DNA of 64,000 nucleotides from Blasia pusilla. Taxonomy: Eukaryota; Marchantiophyta; Marchantiopsida; Blasiales. The notes beneath the pieces were generated by a model. That model had not been told where the DNA came from and ran no database searches. It was given only the letters and a program-made list of their open reading frames with translations. The translations under genes were made by a program, and so were the position numbers. Of this stretch, positions 24,218-34,299 are shown piece by piece. Positions within the stretch are counted from its first letter, which is position 1, and each line of letters starts with the position of its first letter. The DNA lies in NCBI GenBank assembly GCA_050084515.1, contig CM114274.1:9362001-9426000 (forward strand). Direction: 5' to 3'.

Positions 24218-25710
24218 ATGAGGGGCACGATTGAGTTGCACGATTTTATAGCAGAGTTTAGGAGTTGGTGTGACTCCCAGCGGGCCAGGAACTCTAGAGA
24301 GTTCAACCCATTTACAGCATGGAACGATATGTTCCAGCATTTAGAGGGGGCGCCCATGGACGATTACCATGAGTTCTCTCAGAGATATGCATGTGAGATC
24401 GAGGCGTGGAGGTTCTACTATGACCCACATTATGTGTCATGGACGGAGCCATTCCCAGATGAGGACGAGGAGTTAGGAGAGGCTACTGCCTCTTCCACTA
24501 GTGACGTTTTAGGAGGAGTCACTCGCACGGGAGAAGTTGCACCGTCTAGACGGGTTCGTCCCAGGTTCAACCCTGTGGTTGAGTTCTTTGCTGAGTTGAG
24601 GGCAAGCTACCAGGGGGTACGGACGGAGAAGTTGCGGAGCATCCACGACTTCTAGAGGCACCCGGGTGAGAGTTTGCGTGAGGCTTACACTCGCTTGCGC
24701 CGGTTGATCAACGTCACTCAGGGGGTGACAGAGGCTCAGGCTATCCAGTCATGGTACGCGATCTTTGGACCGGACCCTGCGGACACGGAGTGCGGGAGGG
24801 GTGCTTCTTATGAACACCTCCCCACGTTGAGAGATTTTTAGGACCGCCGAGAACATTGAGCGCAACATGGCGGAGGAGAGCGTAGCCACCATGGGTTCTG
24901 GCGAGAGAGCGATCCACGATTGTCTACACCACTGCGGCAACAACGTGGACTCGAGATAGGTCATGTGGCACCACGAGCTCGAGGAGGATACCGGGAGGCC
25001 GTGCCATAGAGACTGCGCCTTCATATGCGGCTCAGCGGCCAGCCGCCTACTATTACTTGTTGGTCATGCGGTGGAGCCCATCATCAGCGCGATTGCACTC
25101 GTCAGGATCCTGGACGTGTGCCTCAACATGGAGGAGGAGATGGTCTTTGCACCAGGAGGTTATCGGTGTGACTATTGTCGAGGTATGGTCATACACGCGC
25201 CAGGTGTTTGATTTACATCCTGAGTTACATCCGGACCGAGGGCGAGAGAGGGCACCGGTCGAGTAGCCGGTCCGGGTGGGCTAGAGATCGTGCACTAGGT
25301 GGTCCCGTTGGGGGACGAGGAGCTGGAGTTGGCCGACAGGGTGGTGGAGCTGCCCGTGGAGGAGGTAGAGTACCACCACCTAGACGCGCCGAGGGAGATG
25401 CCGGACGTGAGGTGGGATGGTCGCTTTCAGATCTGAGAGCTCTGAGAGCAGATTGCCGCTATGGCATTGAGGTTACCCGATGCGGATCCGTGGCATCGAC
25501 ATCATATGGAGCAGCCAGAGATCTGGAGGAGGATCTGGATGGATGTCGGGGTTGCCCAGATGGAGGCCGCCCGCGATTGTGACGCAGCGTGGAGCGCCAC
25601 GAGTTGGATCCACACGAGGGAAGCCAGAAGACAGACCAGGCTTCCTCAGTCTTTCACGTTGTCCGAAGCGATGAGTACCCCATCGAAGGGTCCTCATCAA
25701 AGTTCCTAGA
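24218..25710 (+). pseudogene. E1 gag (capsid/nucleocapsid), frameshifted
   Basis: The first frame (24218-24655) begins MRGTIELHDFIAEF and includes FNPFTAWNDMFQHLEGAPMD. It enters the retrotransposon gag domain at SYQGVRTEKLRSIHDF, stops at TAG (a CAG in a likely ancestor), and continues in register with RHPGESLREAYTRLRRLIN and AQAIQSWYAIFGPDP. Further downstream a degraded zinc knuckle is seen near 25164-25210: CDYC then, one frame over, GHTRARC. E3 retains the knuckle intact. Gag would form the cytoplasmic particle that packages the RNA. Several frameshifts make this copy dead. Assignment rests on position, the gag-like amphipathic region and the knuckle. Confidence 0.72.
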
Positions 25711-25730
25711 GAGTTGGTGATATTGTTGGT

Positions 25731-26330
25731 GTGCATGCACGAAGGGCGATGGGAGAAGCGAGTGCGACGACTCCTATTGTTGATGCTCAGGAGGGGCATG
25801 TGTTGAGCACGTTGTTGGGGGCGGCCACCGTTGTGTACCGCACTCCTTTATTTTCTGCTTCTGATGTTATGACGTTGGGGAATACGCCCGCCGAGGCTTT
25901 TCGGCTGGCCGCTTCACTATGTGAGCGCGGAGTTGGAGTTCCTGCATCACGTTCAGAGGTGATTGCAGAGGAGGTGATGGACCTGCCCTTGGAATGGATG
26001 CTCGGGCCGTCCACGTCAGATTCATGGCAGGTTGCGGCTGCTAGGATGGCGGAGATGCCCGCTAGACCCGCGATAGAGCGTGCCATGGCTTCTCCTGGTG
26101 TTGTGTTGCTGGATAACCGAGGAGAGGCCTTCTAGTTGGTGAGTCCTGGAGGTAGAGCTTTTAGTCCGCAGCGCGTCTTGTTGGATTCAAGAGCGCAACC
26201 CTTGATGTTGGGGAAAGCATCATTTAGAGGATTGGGCTTGACGAGAGCTGATATGGAGTGTTGTCCATTTTGGATACAGACATCCTTGGGTGGAGCAAGT
26301 ACCACACAGTATATCACCTGATAGGAGGTC
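25731..26330 (+). pseudogene. E1 retropepsin-like protease region
   Basis: The frame 25731-26135 runs into SPGVVLLDNRGEAF, then a stop, then PQRVLLDSRAQPLMLGK and TSLGGASTTQYIT. The aspartic protease active site normally reads D-S/T-G-A. Here it is DSRA, a Gly to Arg change that would abolish activity; copy E2 has DSGA at the same place. The segment before the active site is Ala-rich and unassigned. The protease would cut the Gag-Pol polyprotein. Confidence 0.78.
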
Positions 26331-26849
26331 GTGGTGAGGATTCGCCCGGGACATCCTATAGATGAGTCCGTGGTGTGCGCCAAGGCAATAGTGATCGATC
26401 TTTGAGTCCTCGGCGTCTTGGTTGGTGGAGCGATGTTATACCCGATGGGGTTTTCCTGGATTCTTGGGAGGAGTCGGCGCCCTACTGAGACCAGGATGGC
26501 GATCATGTGATGGGCGCCTTAGCTCATTACTCGCGTTCGATTCACAGTGCGATGATCGGCGGCGGCCGGAGAGATGGCGACCTTAGCGGAAGATTTAGCA
26601 AAGTGCCATCACTTGGCCTAGTGATTTGATTGAGGACATGTCCATGCACAGATACTCCGTTCGACATTTCTATGGAGAGGAGTGTTATGGTAGCCGCATC
26701 ATTCTGGAGAGAGGTGTGTCGAGGGCTCGACGAGGAGCTTCAACGATTGGCAGATGAGCACGTCGCAGGCAAGCGTGGAGCGGCGTTTGCACGAGCATGA
26801 TGGGTCCGAGGAACCCGAGGTATGGGAGTGCTACGATGACACCCATGGA

Positions 26850-27880
26850 TACCACACCCATTGTGTGGTGTATCACGGAGGAGGATATTCGAGTGTTAGA
26901 TCTCTTTGGAGGGATTAGCACCGGGTTAGTTGTTGTTTTGGGCAGGAGTGCGAGTCTGGATGCACTGTATGTGGAGAGTGATGATGTTGCGAGGCGCGTC
27001 TCACTCGACATGTGGCGCAATTACGCCCACGTTTTCCCGACTTATTATGCGTCCGCGATCTGGGTACCGAGTTCCCCTCGAGGATATTTTGTTGTTGGGC
27101 GCAGGACTTAGAGCGGGTAGGGACCATTGATTTGGTCATTGCGGTTGGCCATGTCGAGTCAATCGAGTCTTTGGGCGAGGCAGCGGGTTGGTGACACTCG
27201 GTCGGTTGTTTTGGGAGATGTTGAGGTCTTACGGCGATTCGCTGGGAGCACCAATCTCGTTCTCCAGCCTACATTCTGGAGAAAGTGCCGATCTTAGGAG
27301 ACTCCAAGTCACGGGTGGTGACGAGTGCTCATCAGGTGCGTGCCTGGATCGGCCCAACAATGTTCTTGGATGCGGCGAGTGTAGGTTCTAGAGCCTATCG
27401 CCCGCGTCTATGGTGGACCAACTTGGTGCCCCATGCGGTGTTATGGAGGGCGTATGCGAGAGTGGAGTGCCCCTCCCATTTGTTAGTGGATTCCATTCTG
27501 GATCTAGGTCGTCGATCACAGGCAGTGAGGCACGATGATCGACCACCGTTGATGTGGTCAACTTGAGGGTAGGTAGGCTGCTGGCGCCTTGCCCACGTTG
27601 TGAGTTTTCCGCTTCCTATGCATACAAGGAGGCGATCTTGGCTTGGTTTGGGATGACCAGGTTCAGCGGTTGGTGGAGCCCAATGCCCGCGAGAGAGAGC
27701 GGCGATGGGATTTCCCACAGGTGACGGCGGTACCATCACTGTCGAGAGGCTTCACGACGCCATGTCTTGGGTCAGCGATGGACTGGCGCTTGACATGGAT
27801 CCTCGCCTTGGGAGTGGTTGAGCGGCGTCGTATGAGATCGCGACAGATCACGGCGGTGGAGTTGGTGAGCCCCATGCCTA
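26850..27880 (+). pseudogene. E1 C5-cytosine DNA methyltransferase, frameshifted
   Basis: This is a DNMT domain between protease and reverse transcriptase. Motif I is IRVLDLFGGISTGL (DLFGG at about 26899-26913), the S-adenosylmethionine-binding loop. A frameshift follows, then RVGTIDLVIA and, one base out of frame, W-P-C, the motif IV catalytic cysteine (about 27150). Motif VI reads YILEKVPILG, with Lys for the usual Asn of ENV. Motif VIII reads SRAYRPRLWWTN. Motif IX/X is degraded in the frame 27643-28029 (RERERRWDFP; SAMDWRLTW). Established role of the family: transfer of methyl to C5 of cytosine through a covalent Cys intermediate. The ENV change and frameshifts make this copy inactive. 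Confidence 0.85.
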
Positions 27881-28064
27881 CCGAGAGCGGTGGAGCGTGG
27901 GTCGGCGAGACCCGAGGAGATCACGCACCGGGGAGATCGGGAGAGACACCCTTGGACTTCTTGGGATGTTTTGCATGCACGCAAGGAGATGATAGCCACA
28001 ACATCGGCGTGGTTTTGGGCCTTTACTGACGTGGAGGAGATTAGAGTTTGCGGTTGGTGCGGGA

Positions 28065-29080
28065 GAGAGTCGCGCCCTACTCTCCTTGAACGTCAATCTT
28101 TAGTGTTCTTGAAGCGTGCTCGTTGATGAGTCACGAACTCATCGCCGATCTGCACCCAAACACGCACTCTAGTTAGTCGGGTTTGGGCCAACCGGCGTTC
28201 CAACCCACCGAGTCCTCAACTCGGCGTCTCATCAAGCTCAACCTTCCTTAGTTCCTAGCTTCCAAAACATGGCAAGTCCTTCAAGACTTGGAACAGACTT
28301 CCTGGTTAGTTCAGGGATCTGAAACGGCCCTTGCGTGCCTAGCGATCCCAACTGTTCAACGGTCCTCGGGTGAGTTCCGAACCGAGACCCAAGTAATTGA
28401 GTCGCGGTGTGAAATCCAAGAGGGATGTCTAAAATCGCCTCAATGGACTTGGTGTAGGTTTTCCAACCCAACGCCCAAACTCGCGTTCCGTTCCATGCCC
28501 TTGAGCGCCTTGCATGGCGCCCAAAGTGGGGTTTGGGTTCCAAGCACTCTCGGAGACCTTCCCCCTTACTAGTACTTCTGGGGTTCTCCAATAACCCCTC
28601 CCCTTTAGGAAAAGAGGGTCGGGCCCTTCATTGTGGCCCTCAACCCGATTCCACTTATAGTCGTTTTCGGGTTGTATCTCAGCCGCTGCTTATGCGTTTG
28701 CAGCGATCTTTCATGCGTTTGAACCGGCTCTCCATAAGCTTTCCAACGCACCCTTATTTGTTCCAAACGCATCTCGGCGCTAAAAGTTATGGCCATAAAT
28801 ACAGTCGGAAACTCTCAAACGCTAGTGGCGTTCCTAATCCGGATCTATCCTTTGGCAACCCCTTCCTAGACTCGACTTCTTTCAAGTCTCATTTCGCGTT
28901 TGGTCCAAGTTTTTGAGTCGCGACCATAACATCTGAAACGCGACTTCTCGCTTGCGTCTCGTCTCTTGTCTCCTCTTTGAGACAACTCCAACGCGCAAAC
29001 CATCTTAGCGTGAGTCCGCTAATGTTCCGATGTTCCGCTTGGCATTTGTTTGGTCATGAGGGTCGCGACAAGAGCATCTG
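28065..29080. other. About 1-kb insertion inside E1
   Basis: E3 passes from the methyltransferase tail to the reverse transcriptase leader ('gagacggggttgcacc') within about 100 bp, while E1 has roughly 1 kb of unrelated sequence between the same landmarks. The insert has moderate GC, repeated 'aacgc' words and no recognisable protein. It may be a solo LTR or another non-coding transposon. I could not settle exact ends or a target duplication. Confidence 0.65.
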
Positions 29081-29152
29081 AGTGTTGTTGTTTGAGACGG
29101 GGTTGCACCATAGCAACCACCGATACCCGCGCCGGAGAGTCCTACCGTAGTC

Positions 29153-29989
29153 ATGATGGAGACTTGGGAGCCAGATATGGGCCCTAAGTTGACAAAAGGA
29201 GAGCGGCGCCGAACACATCAGTTCCTCAGGAGTTATAGGAGCAGCTTTGCGTTTAGCATGGAGGATTTGGGTACGCTGAAGGGATCGGGGATCCGCATTG
29301 AGTTGTCGAGTGATATGCCGATCTTCCGACGACCCTACAGGTACAATGATATGGAGAGGGCTCTGATTCAGAGTAGGAGCCAGGACTTGGTCAGAGTAGG
29401 ACTAGTGGAGATTGCGCATGGGGAGTATGCATCCGCCACTGTCATGCCCGCCAAGAAGGATGTGCATGGCAACTGGACGGATAGGGGGATGTGTGGGGAT
29501 TACCGACCTATCAATCGGAAGACAAAGTCTGATAGGTATGCCATGCCCACCCCTGAGGAGATCTTTGATGCGATTGGTCACGCAAAGATCTTCAGTTCAT
29601 TGGATTTGCGAGCCGGATACCATCAGCTGCCTATCAGATTAGAGGACAGGCAGAAGACGGCATTTTGGGGCATCGATCCTCACGGGAAGGATTGTTTGTA
29701 CCAGTGGCGGTTCTTACCATTTGGGTTAAAGAACGCAGCGGCTGAGTTTCAGAGGGTCATGGATAGGATCTTGGCTGGTCCGGATTTTGCTAGGTGTTAT
29801 ATTGATGACATCGTAGTCTTTAGTGCCACGGTTGAGGAGCATGAGCAACATCTAGAGGAGGTGTTCCGACGATTGCAATTACATGGGCTGAAGCTACATG
29901 CAGGCAAGTGCAAGTTCTTCTACGACCAGATTGAGTACTTGGATCATATGATATACCGGGGGGCCTTGGTGTTAAACAAGCGAAGGTAG
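29153..29989 (+). CDS. E1 reverse transcriptase frame (278 codons)
   Basis: The longest uninterrupted frame in E1. It opens METWEPDMGPKLTKGERRR and proceeds through the gypsy RT blocks: IRIELSSDMPIFRRPYRY, MPAKKDVHGNWTDRGMCGDY, KIFSSLDLRAGYHQLPIR (catalytic Asp of the LDL block), QWRFLPFGLKNAAAEFQRVM and CYIDDIVVFSATVEEHEQHL with the YxDD active site. It copies element RNA into DNA. It would normally be part of a longer Pol polyprotein, so the ATG is not a true start; upstream and downstream parts have been lost to frameshifts. E2 and E3 have the same domain with stops at two or more sites, so E1 has the best RT in this window. Confidence 0.9.
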   Translation: MMETWEPDMGPKLTKGERRRTHQFLRSYRSSFAFSMEDLGTLKGSGIRIELSSDMPIFRRPYRYNDMERALIQSRSQDLVRVGLVEIAHGEYASATVMPAKKDVHGNWTDRGMCGDYRPINRKTKSDRYAMPTPEEIFDAIGHAKIFSSLDLRAGYHQLPIRLEDRQKTAFWGIDPHGKDCLYQWRFLPFGLKNAAAEFQRVMDRILAGPDFARCYIDDIVVFSATVEEHEQHLEEVFRRLQLHGLKLHAGKCKFFYDQIEYLDHMIYRGALVLNKRR

Positions 29990-30560
29990 AGGCTATCTCA
30001 CGCATTCCACGCCCTCTGAGATGTGAGCCGTGTTCGGCGCATTCATGGGATTGGCGAACTTCTATCGGCGATACGTCAAGGGATTGATTTGATTATGGCC
30101 TGACCTTGCTGACCAAGGTGGATCACGAGTGGGGGATGGCAGGGCGAGCATTTGATTGCTCAGGGCAGGTTGAGGTCCGCACCCATCTTGAGGAGACCTA
30201 TCGGGCGTCCTTTCGATTGCACCTGATTGGAGCATGTTGGGGCTTAGGCGGTGCTCACCAAAGCATGATGATGAGGGTAGAGAGTTCGTGGTGGCTTCGC
30301 TAGGCGCTCGAACAACGCCTGCAGAGGCGGAAATCGGCTCGTATGAGGGTGAGTACTTGGTCTGCGGTGTGGTGTCGCGCATTTCAGGTGTTACTTATTT
30401 GGCAACCCCTTTACATCATCATCGATCATCAACCTGAAGTGGTTGATGGAGTCCGACAAGCTTACGAGGAAGCTTGCAGATGGGCTCTGTTGTTGCAAGA
30501 GTATGATTTTCGGTGGTACATAGACTTGGGATGCTCAACCAGGATGCGAGATGGTTGAGT
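29990..30560 (+). pseudogene. E1 thumb/RNase H region, heavily frameshifted
   Basis: DNA-level similarity to E2 55300-55950 shows the RT thumb and RNase H domain, but frames change repeatedly. Recognisable shreds are a GAFMGLANFYRRY-like stretch spread over frames, IIIDHQPE near 30418-30440 (ITDHKPL in E2) and WALLLQEYDF near 30480-30510. RNase H would remove the RNA strand during cDNA synthesis. Not functional here. Confidence 0.7.
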
Positions 30561-30819
30561 CGTAACCCATGCCCGAGTCGGCGAGATGATCGGAGCTCGA
30601 TGGCATGGAGAGAGTGATGAGGAGTCGGTGCCAGGATGGCACGCGTGCCTATTTAGGCATGTTGGCTATGGAGAGCCGAGTGTGGAGGCCGATGGCGAGG
30701 TCTAGTGGAGAGTCCTTGGATCTCGAGGCGGTGAGGACACGACAAGTGGCGAGATATTCATGATGATGGAGTAGTCTTGGAGTACCTTCATCTTTGGAAG
30801 CGTTGCGAGCACCATGGAT

Positions 30820-31965
30820 GCTAGAGAGCGGGATCGAATCAACAACGAGCAGGCGGTTCGTTGGGAGGGGACACATGTTTTGAGGGTTTGGGAGGATGGC
30901 GAGTACGCGTAGTGCCGCATCCTTTGCAGAGAGAGCACGACTAGTGCAAAGCATGCCCACGAGGAGTTGGGTCACTTTGGGGTGAAGCGGACATACTGAC
31001 TTGCTCGAGATTCGATATTGGTGGCGAGGCATGCAGCGGCGTCGGCGATTTGTTGCCAGTGCATTGTGTGTGATCGGGTCCGAGCATCGTTCAATGCTCC
31101 GACTCCTGATTGCATCCCTTACCGATCATGGGCTTAGGGTATAGATGGAGTTTGGATTTTGCGGGACCTTTGCCCTTGACGGAGCGTCACGGTCGTTATG
31201 TGTTGGTGATGGTGAGCACTTTCGAAGTGGATTGAGTTGGTTGCATTGCCGACAAAGCGAGTGAGGGGGTACCTTATGCCTTCTTGACAGAATGATCTTT
31301 GAGTCATTATGGCGCACCGGCTGAGGTGTTGATGAGACCAGGTACCGAGTTTCGCGGTGAGTTCCAGGCCTTGTGTGATCGGGCGTTGATCGACCACCGC
31401 CACGACTTCGCGAGATCATCCCGAGGCGGATGGATTAGCGGAGAGAGTTATGACGGTGAAGAGGGTTTACGCAAGTATGGCTTGAAGAGAGGTCACCTAG
31501 GAGATTGGGACCTCCGGTTGCCATGGTTGGCGATGGGATCTGGTCAGCAGCGAGGCATCCTTAGCGTCTTTTTCACCGTACTTGCTACTTTATGGCGAGA
31601 GCCGATTTACTGCGGCCATTCGTCGAGATCTTTGGTGAGGTTTGAACCTTGATGACCCATATGTGTGGGTGCGAGCATGTTCTCGAGAGGGTGAGTTATT
31701 TCGGGAGAGTGATGCCCATGGCGTTCAAGAACTTGGCGATTGCACAACATCGGGATACGTTGAGGTATCGACTATTCGGGGTGGTGGTTATTGACCAACT
31801 ATCCGGAGGTTTCATCAGGAGATTATGTCTACTTGCGTGACGGCACCGAGCGGCGTTGGATGTGATTTGGAGGCGCTACTATCGAGAGTGCGTGACATTT
31901 TGCCATCGGGTGTTCTCTTGCTAGAGGGACGCGATGGTATGGTATGAAAGGACCATGTGCGTAAT
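30820..31965 (+). pseudogene. E1 integrase, frameshifted
   Basis: It aligns with the better E2 copy. Visible pieces are HEELGHFGVKR and CIVCDRVRASFNAP (zinc-binding N-terminal domain), SLDFAGPLPLT (first catalytic Asp), GTEFRGEFQALCDRALIDH (the usual TDQGTEF is changed to RPGTEF, so the second Asp is lost), and MPMAFKNLAIAQHRDTLRY (C-terminal domain). Multiple frameshifts and substitutions. Integrase would insert the cDNA. Confidence 0.82.
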
Positions 31966-32187
31966 TGTGCGCCATGTCACCTTCCTAACATTGATGGTAC
32001 AGTAGATCCGAGCTTAGCAATAGTTCCTGCAGGCTTGCGTTGTATGTTGTGTGGTTACGCCGTAGTGCGTACGATGCTAGTCTGTGATGGGTGTTCGAGA
32101 GGATGGCATATGGCATGTTTGACGCCACCTCTCACTAGGGTTCCTCAGGGACGATGGATGTGTCCCAAATGTACATTGAGTAGGTAG
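31957..32187 (+). pseudogene. E1 PHD finger after integrase
   Basis: The last frame of E1 begins in the integrase tail ([18 protein letters not shown]) and ends with a zinc finger of C4HC3 form: CMLC, 10 residues, CDGC, SRGW, His, two residues, Cys, 14 residues, CPKC. That is a PHD finger, with the characteristic WH and the Trp two residues before the last Cys pair. In established families PHD fingers read histone H3 tails. All eight zinc ligands are present. The finger itself is intact although the integrase upstream is broken, so it would not be made as part of a fusion. Confidence 0.88.
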
Positions 32188-32358
32188 TTCTACATTCCGA
32201 CTTGTGTATGTGACATGGATGACAAGGAGGCGACTAACGATGGGGCCACATGAGCACCCGGCCTTCTTGCTCTTAGCGTCCGAGAGATGTATGTCATGGT
32301 AGGTAGGGATAGATGGCTATGTGGAGTTAGAGGGACCTAACCACCAACTAGGGGGGCG

Positions 32359-32490
32359 ATTGGAGATATTTTGGTACTTCTTGTCTCGTTGTTTGGATGC
32401 CATGAGTTAGCATGGGATCATGGGTGTTTTTGTGTGTGTGTGTTCGGTGACAGCGATGTATGTTGTGTAACGATGTATATGCGCACGACA
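32359..32490 (+). repeat. E1 terminal segment T1, inner copy
   Basis: About 130 bp that starts right after a purine tract ending CTAGGGGGGCG (a plausible polypurine tract) and ends GCGCACGACA. It recurs at 33004-33133 with two substitutions and a small GT-run indel. E2 ends with a diverged version (57658-57796). Two bases (AC) separate it from the next X. Confidence 0.85.
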
Positions 32491-32492
32491 AC

Positions 32493-33133
32493 TGTCACGT
32501 CTTTTAGGATAGATCGGTGAGATCTAATAGAGCGCCTTCATTAGTAGTGGAGGACACGCTCAATAGGTCGCGGATGACCTGTTGAGGCCCCAGGAAACCT
32601 GAGAGAGCAGGTTTCCCCTTCGTTTCGGCTCATTTGGAGTCATATTGAGAAACTTACTATTTTAGGTAAGTACCATTTTGAGTATATGATCGACTTTCTA
32701 TTTTTGGTAAGTGGCCCTTGACCTCCTAGATCAGGTCAAGAGCCAAGGAGGTGACTTGGGAGAATAGGTTACCATGGAGAGAGCTTAGGAGAGGGGAGGG
32801 GTATACCTCAAGGAGAGAGAGCTTGAGAGCTCATTCTCTCTTTGTTGAACCTCTTGGCATGAGACGGTGGAGCTACGGTACCTTGCCTTGTGAGTGTAAC
32901 CCAAGCGTCTCATTAGGAGAGTGGGTTTGGTTTGACATGAGAGAGAGTGCACACCTTTGAGAGCTATGGTGTGAGATGGTAGAGAGAGATTGGAGCTTAC
33001 TTTATTGGAGATATTTTGGTACTTCTTGTCTCGTTGTTTGGATGCCATGAGTTAGCATGGGATCATGGGTGTTTGTGTGTGTGTGTTCGGTGACACCGAT
33101 GTATGTTGTGTAACGATGTGTATGCGCACGACA
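32493..33133 (+). repeat. E1 right terminal unit X plus T1 (641 bp)
   Basis: Segment X (32493-33004) is joined directly to T1 (33004-33133). It begins TG and ends CA and could be read as an LTR of 641 bp. The odd point is that the left end has X without T1, while an extra T1 lies before this unit. It equals the whole element with everything between X and T1 removed. Confidence 0.8.
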
Positions 33134-33703
33134 AGACCAAGGTCAAGTTACTCTCCCAAGAGGGGTAATCCATTCTCATTGGAAGAGCAAGCAATCCCAA
33201 AACCATACACTAAAGAGTGACACGAGAGACTCAAGATATGAAATAGAAGATGATGAACCCTTGATAATCCCTCCTCCTTATATACTCACAAGGGATCCAC
33301 AAGAGTATGAAATAGGGCTAATCCTATCTTGTGCCACATGGCTTCCTGTCAAGGCTTAGCCAATCACATTTTGACATAAGTAGATTGCCTCTTATCTCTT
33401 CCAAAATATCCTCTTTTACTCCCTTCATATCTTCCAAACTACCCCACCAACCCTAGCCACCAACCAAGACTACTTTTGCTTTTGTTTTATTAAAGCACCA
33501 ATCCCACTACTTTACTTTTCTAATCCCATCTTTTCTTTATTATCTCTTTTCCTAAAGTTGGGCTCGCGCAAATGAGTAACCCTAAAGAGGTTGAAACATG
33601 AGAATTTCATTTTCCTAGGTTAATTTACTTAATACTAATAAAACTCTCTCTAACACTTAATGATAGAGGAGTTTACATAGCGGGTGATTTTACTATACGA
33701 CAA
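33134..33703 (-). repeat. Repeat S, copy A, second part
   Basis: Reverse complement of about 60154-60720. It resumes S immediately after the E1 duplication AGAC. The minus strand contains a TATA-like 'gagtatataagg' (about 33277-33288) matching the stronger TATATAAATA of copy B. No protein recognised. The similarity ends at 'acgacaa', where Helitron helicase sequence takes over. Confidence 0.82.
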
Positions 33704-34291
33704 CGTGGCGAATTTTCGTCTATGCATATATCCTCCGACCAGTACTATAGGCTAAGGGATGCAAGAGTTGTCTTCATTGATGAATGCTCGATGCTCACGC
33801 CGCGTCTACTCCAAATAATTGCCATGAGATTGTACGAAGTACTTCCTTCAACTGACCTCAATTCCTTCTTAGATAAGCCACTTATACTGGTAGGGGATCT
33901 TTGTCAGTTACCTCTTGTATGCCATCACAAGTGTGACACTATTTGTTTATTGTGTCATATATCATCATCACCGTTCTATTCTACTATAACAAAGTACCAG
34001 CTATCTACTAGAATCAAGCATAGTTCAGACATCGTCTTTTTATAATTCCTGCATCAAGTTCGCCTTGCGCCACCTACTCAGTGTGAAATCGATCGGGTCC
34101 TTGATGATTACTTCACAGATGAGAATGACGCCATCGATTTCTTAGATAGCAATACTGAGTTCATACGTTCCCATTGTGTTGATGTCCAACTTTTTAATCT
34201 TATTATGCTTAAGTGGTTGTATGGTAGTGTAGAGATATTTCCTATTTACATTTCCATAGATGTTCCTGCTGATGTCAACCTACAATACTAG
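33704..34291 (+). pseudogene. Helitron PIF1 helicase tail
   Basis: It is in the same orientation as the Rep half at 19.2-21.2 kb. The frame opens RGEFSSMHISSDQYYRLRDA and shows Walker B as VVFIDECSML, then LILVGDLCQLPLV (GD-QLP motif III), then a stop at 34043 and in-frame continuation FLHQVRLAPPTQCEIDRVL. This is the ATPase/helicase module of a Helitron. The Walker A P-loop that should lie just upstream is missing; repeat S occupies that place. Hence this Helitron lost part of its helicase when S arrived or afterwards. Confidence 0.85.
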
Positions 34292-34299
34292 CTTGCACT

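Larger units (their letters stand above)
21888..33133 (+). mobile_element. Ty3/gypsy element E1 with DNMT and PHD domains
   Basis: An 11.2-kb retroelement inserted in repeat S. It begins TGTCACG, ends ACGACA, and is bordered by a short duplicated AGAC (21884-21887 and 33134-33137), with S sequence resuming directly on both sides. Order of content: terminal segment X, leader, gag, protease, DNA methyltransferase, about 1 kb of foreign sequence, reverse transcriptase, RNase H, integrase, PHD finger, then terminal segments T1, X and T1. Every gene is damaged except a long RT frame. The two copies of X differ at only about seven of 512 positions, so insertion is fairly recent despite the coding damage; E1 may have been copied from an already defective source. 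Copies E2 and E3 share the internal order. Confidence 0.88.

Noticed and set aside
26850-27880. A host chromosomal methyltransferase gene or pseudogene
   Set aside because: The domain occurs in three separate gypsy copies at the same place between protease and reverse transcriptase, so it belongs to the element.
21888-33133. E1 as a standard two-LTR element with 641-bp LTRs
   Set aside because: The left end lacks T1 and an additional T1 precedes the right unit, so this simple description fails.
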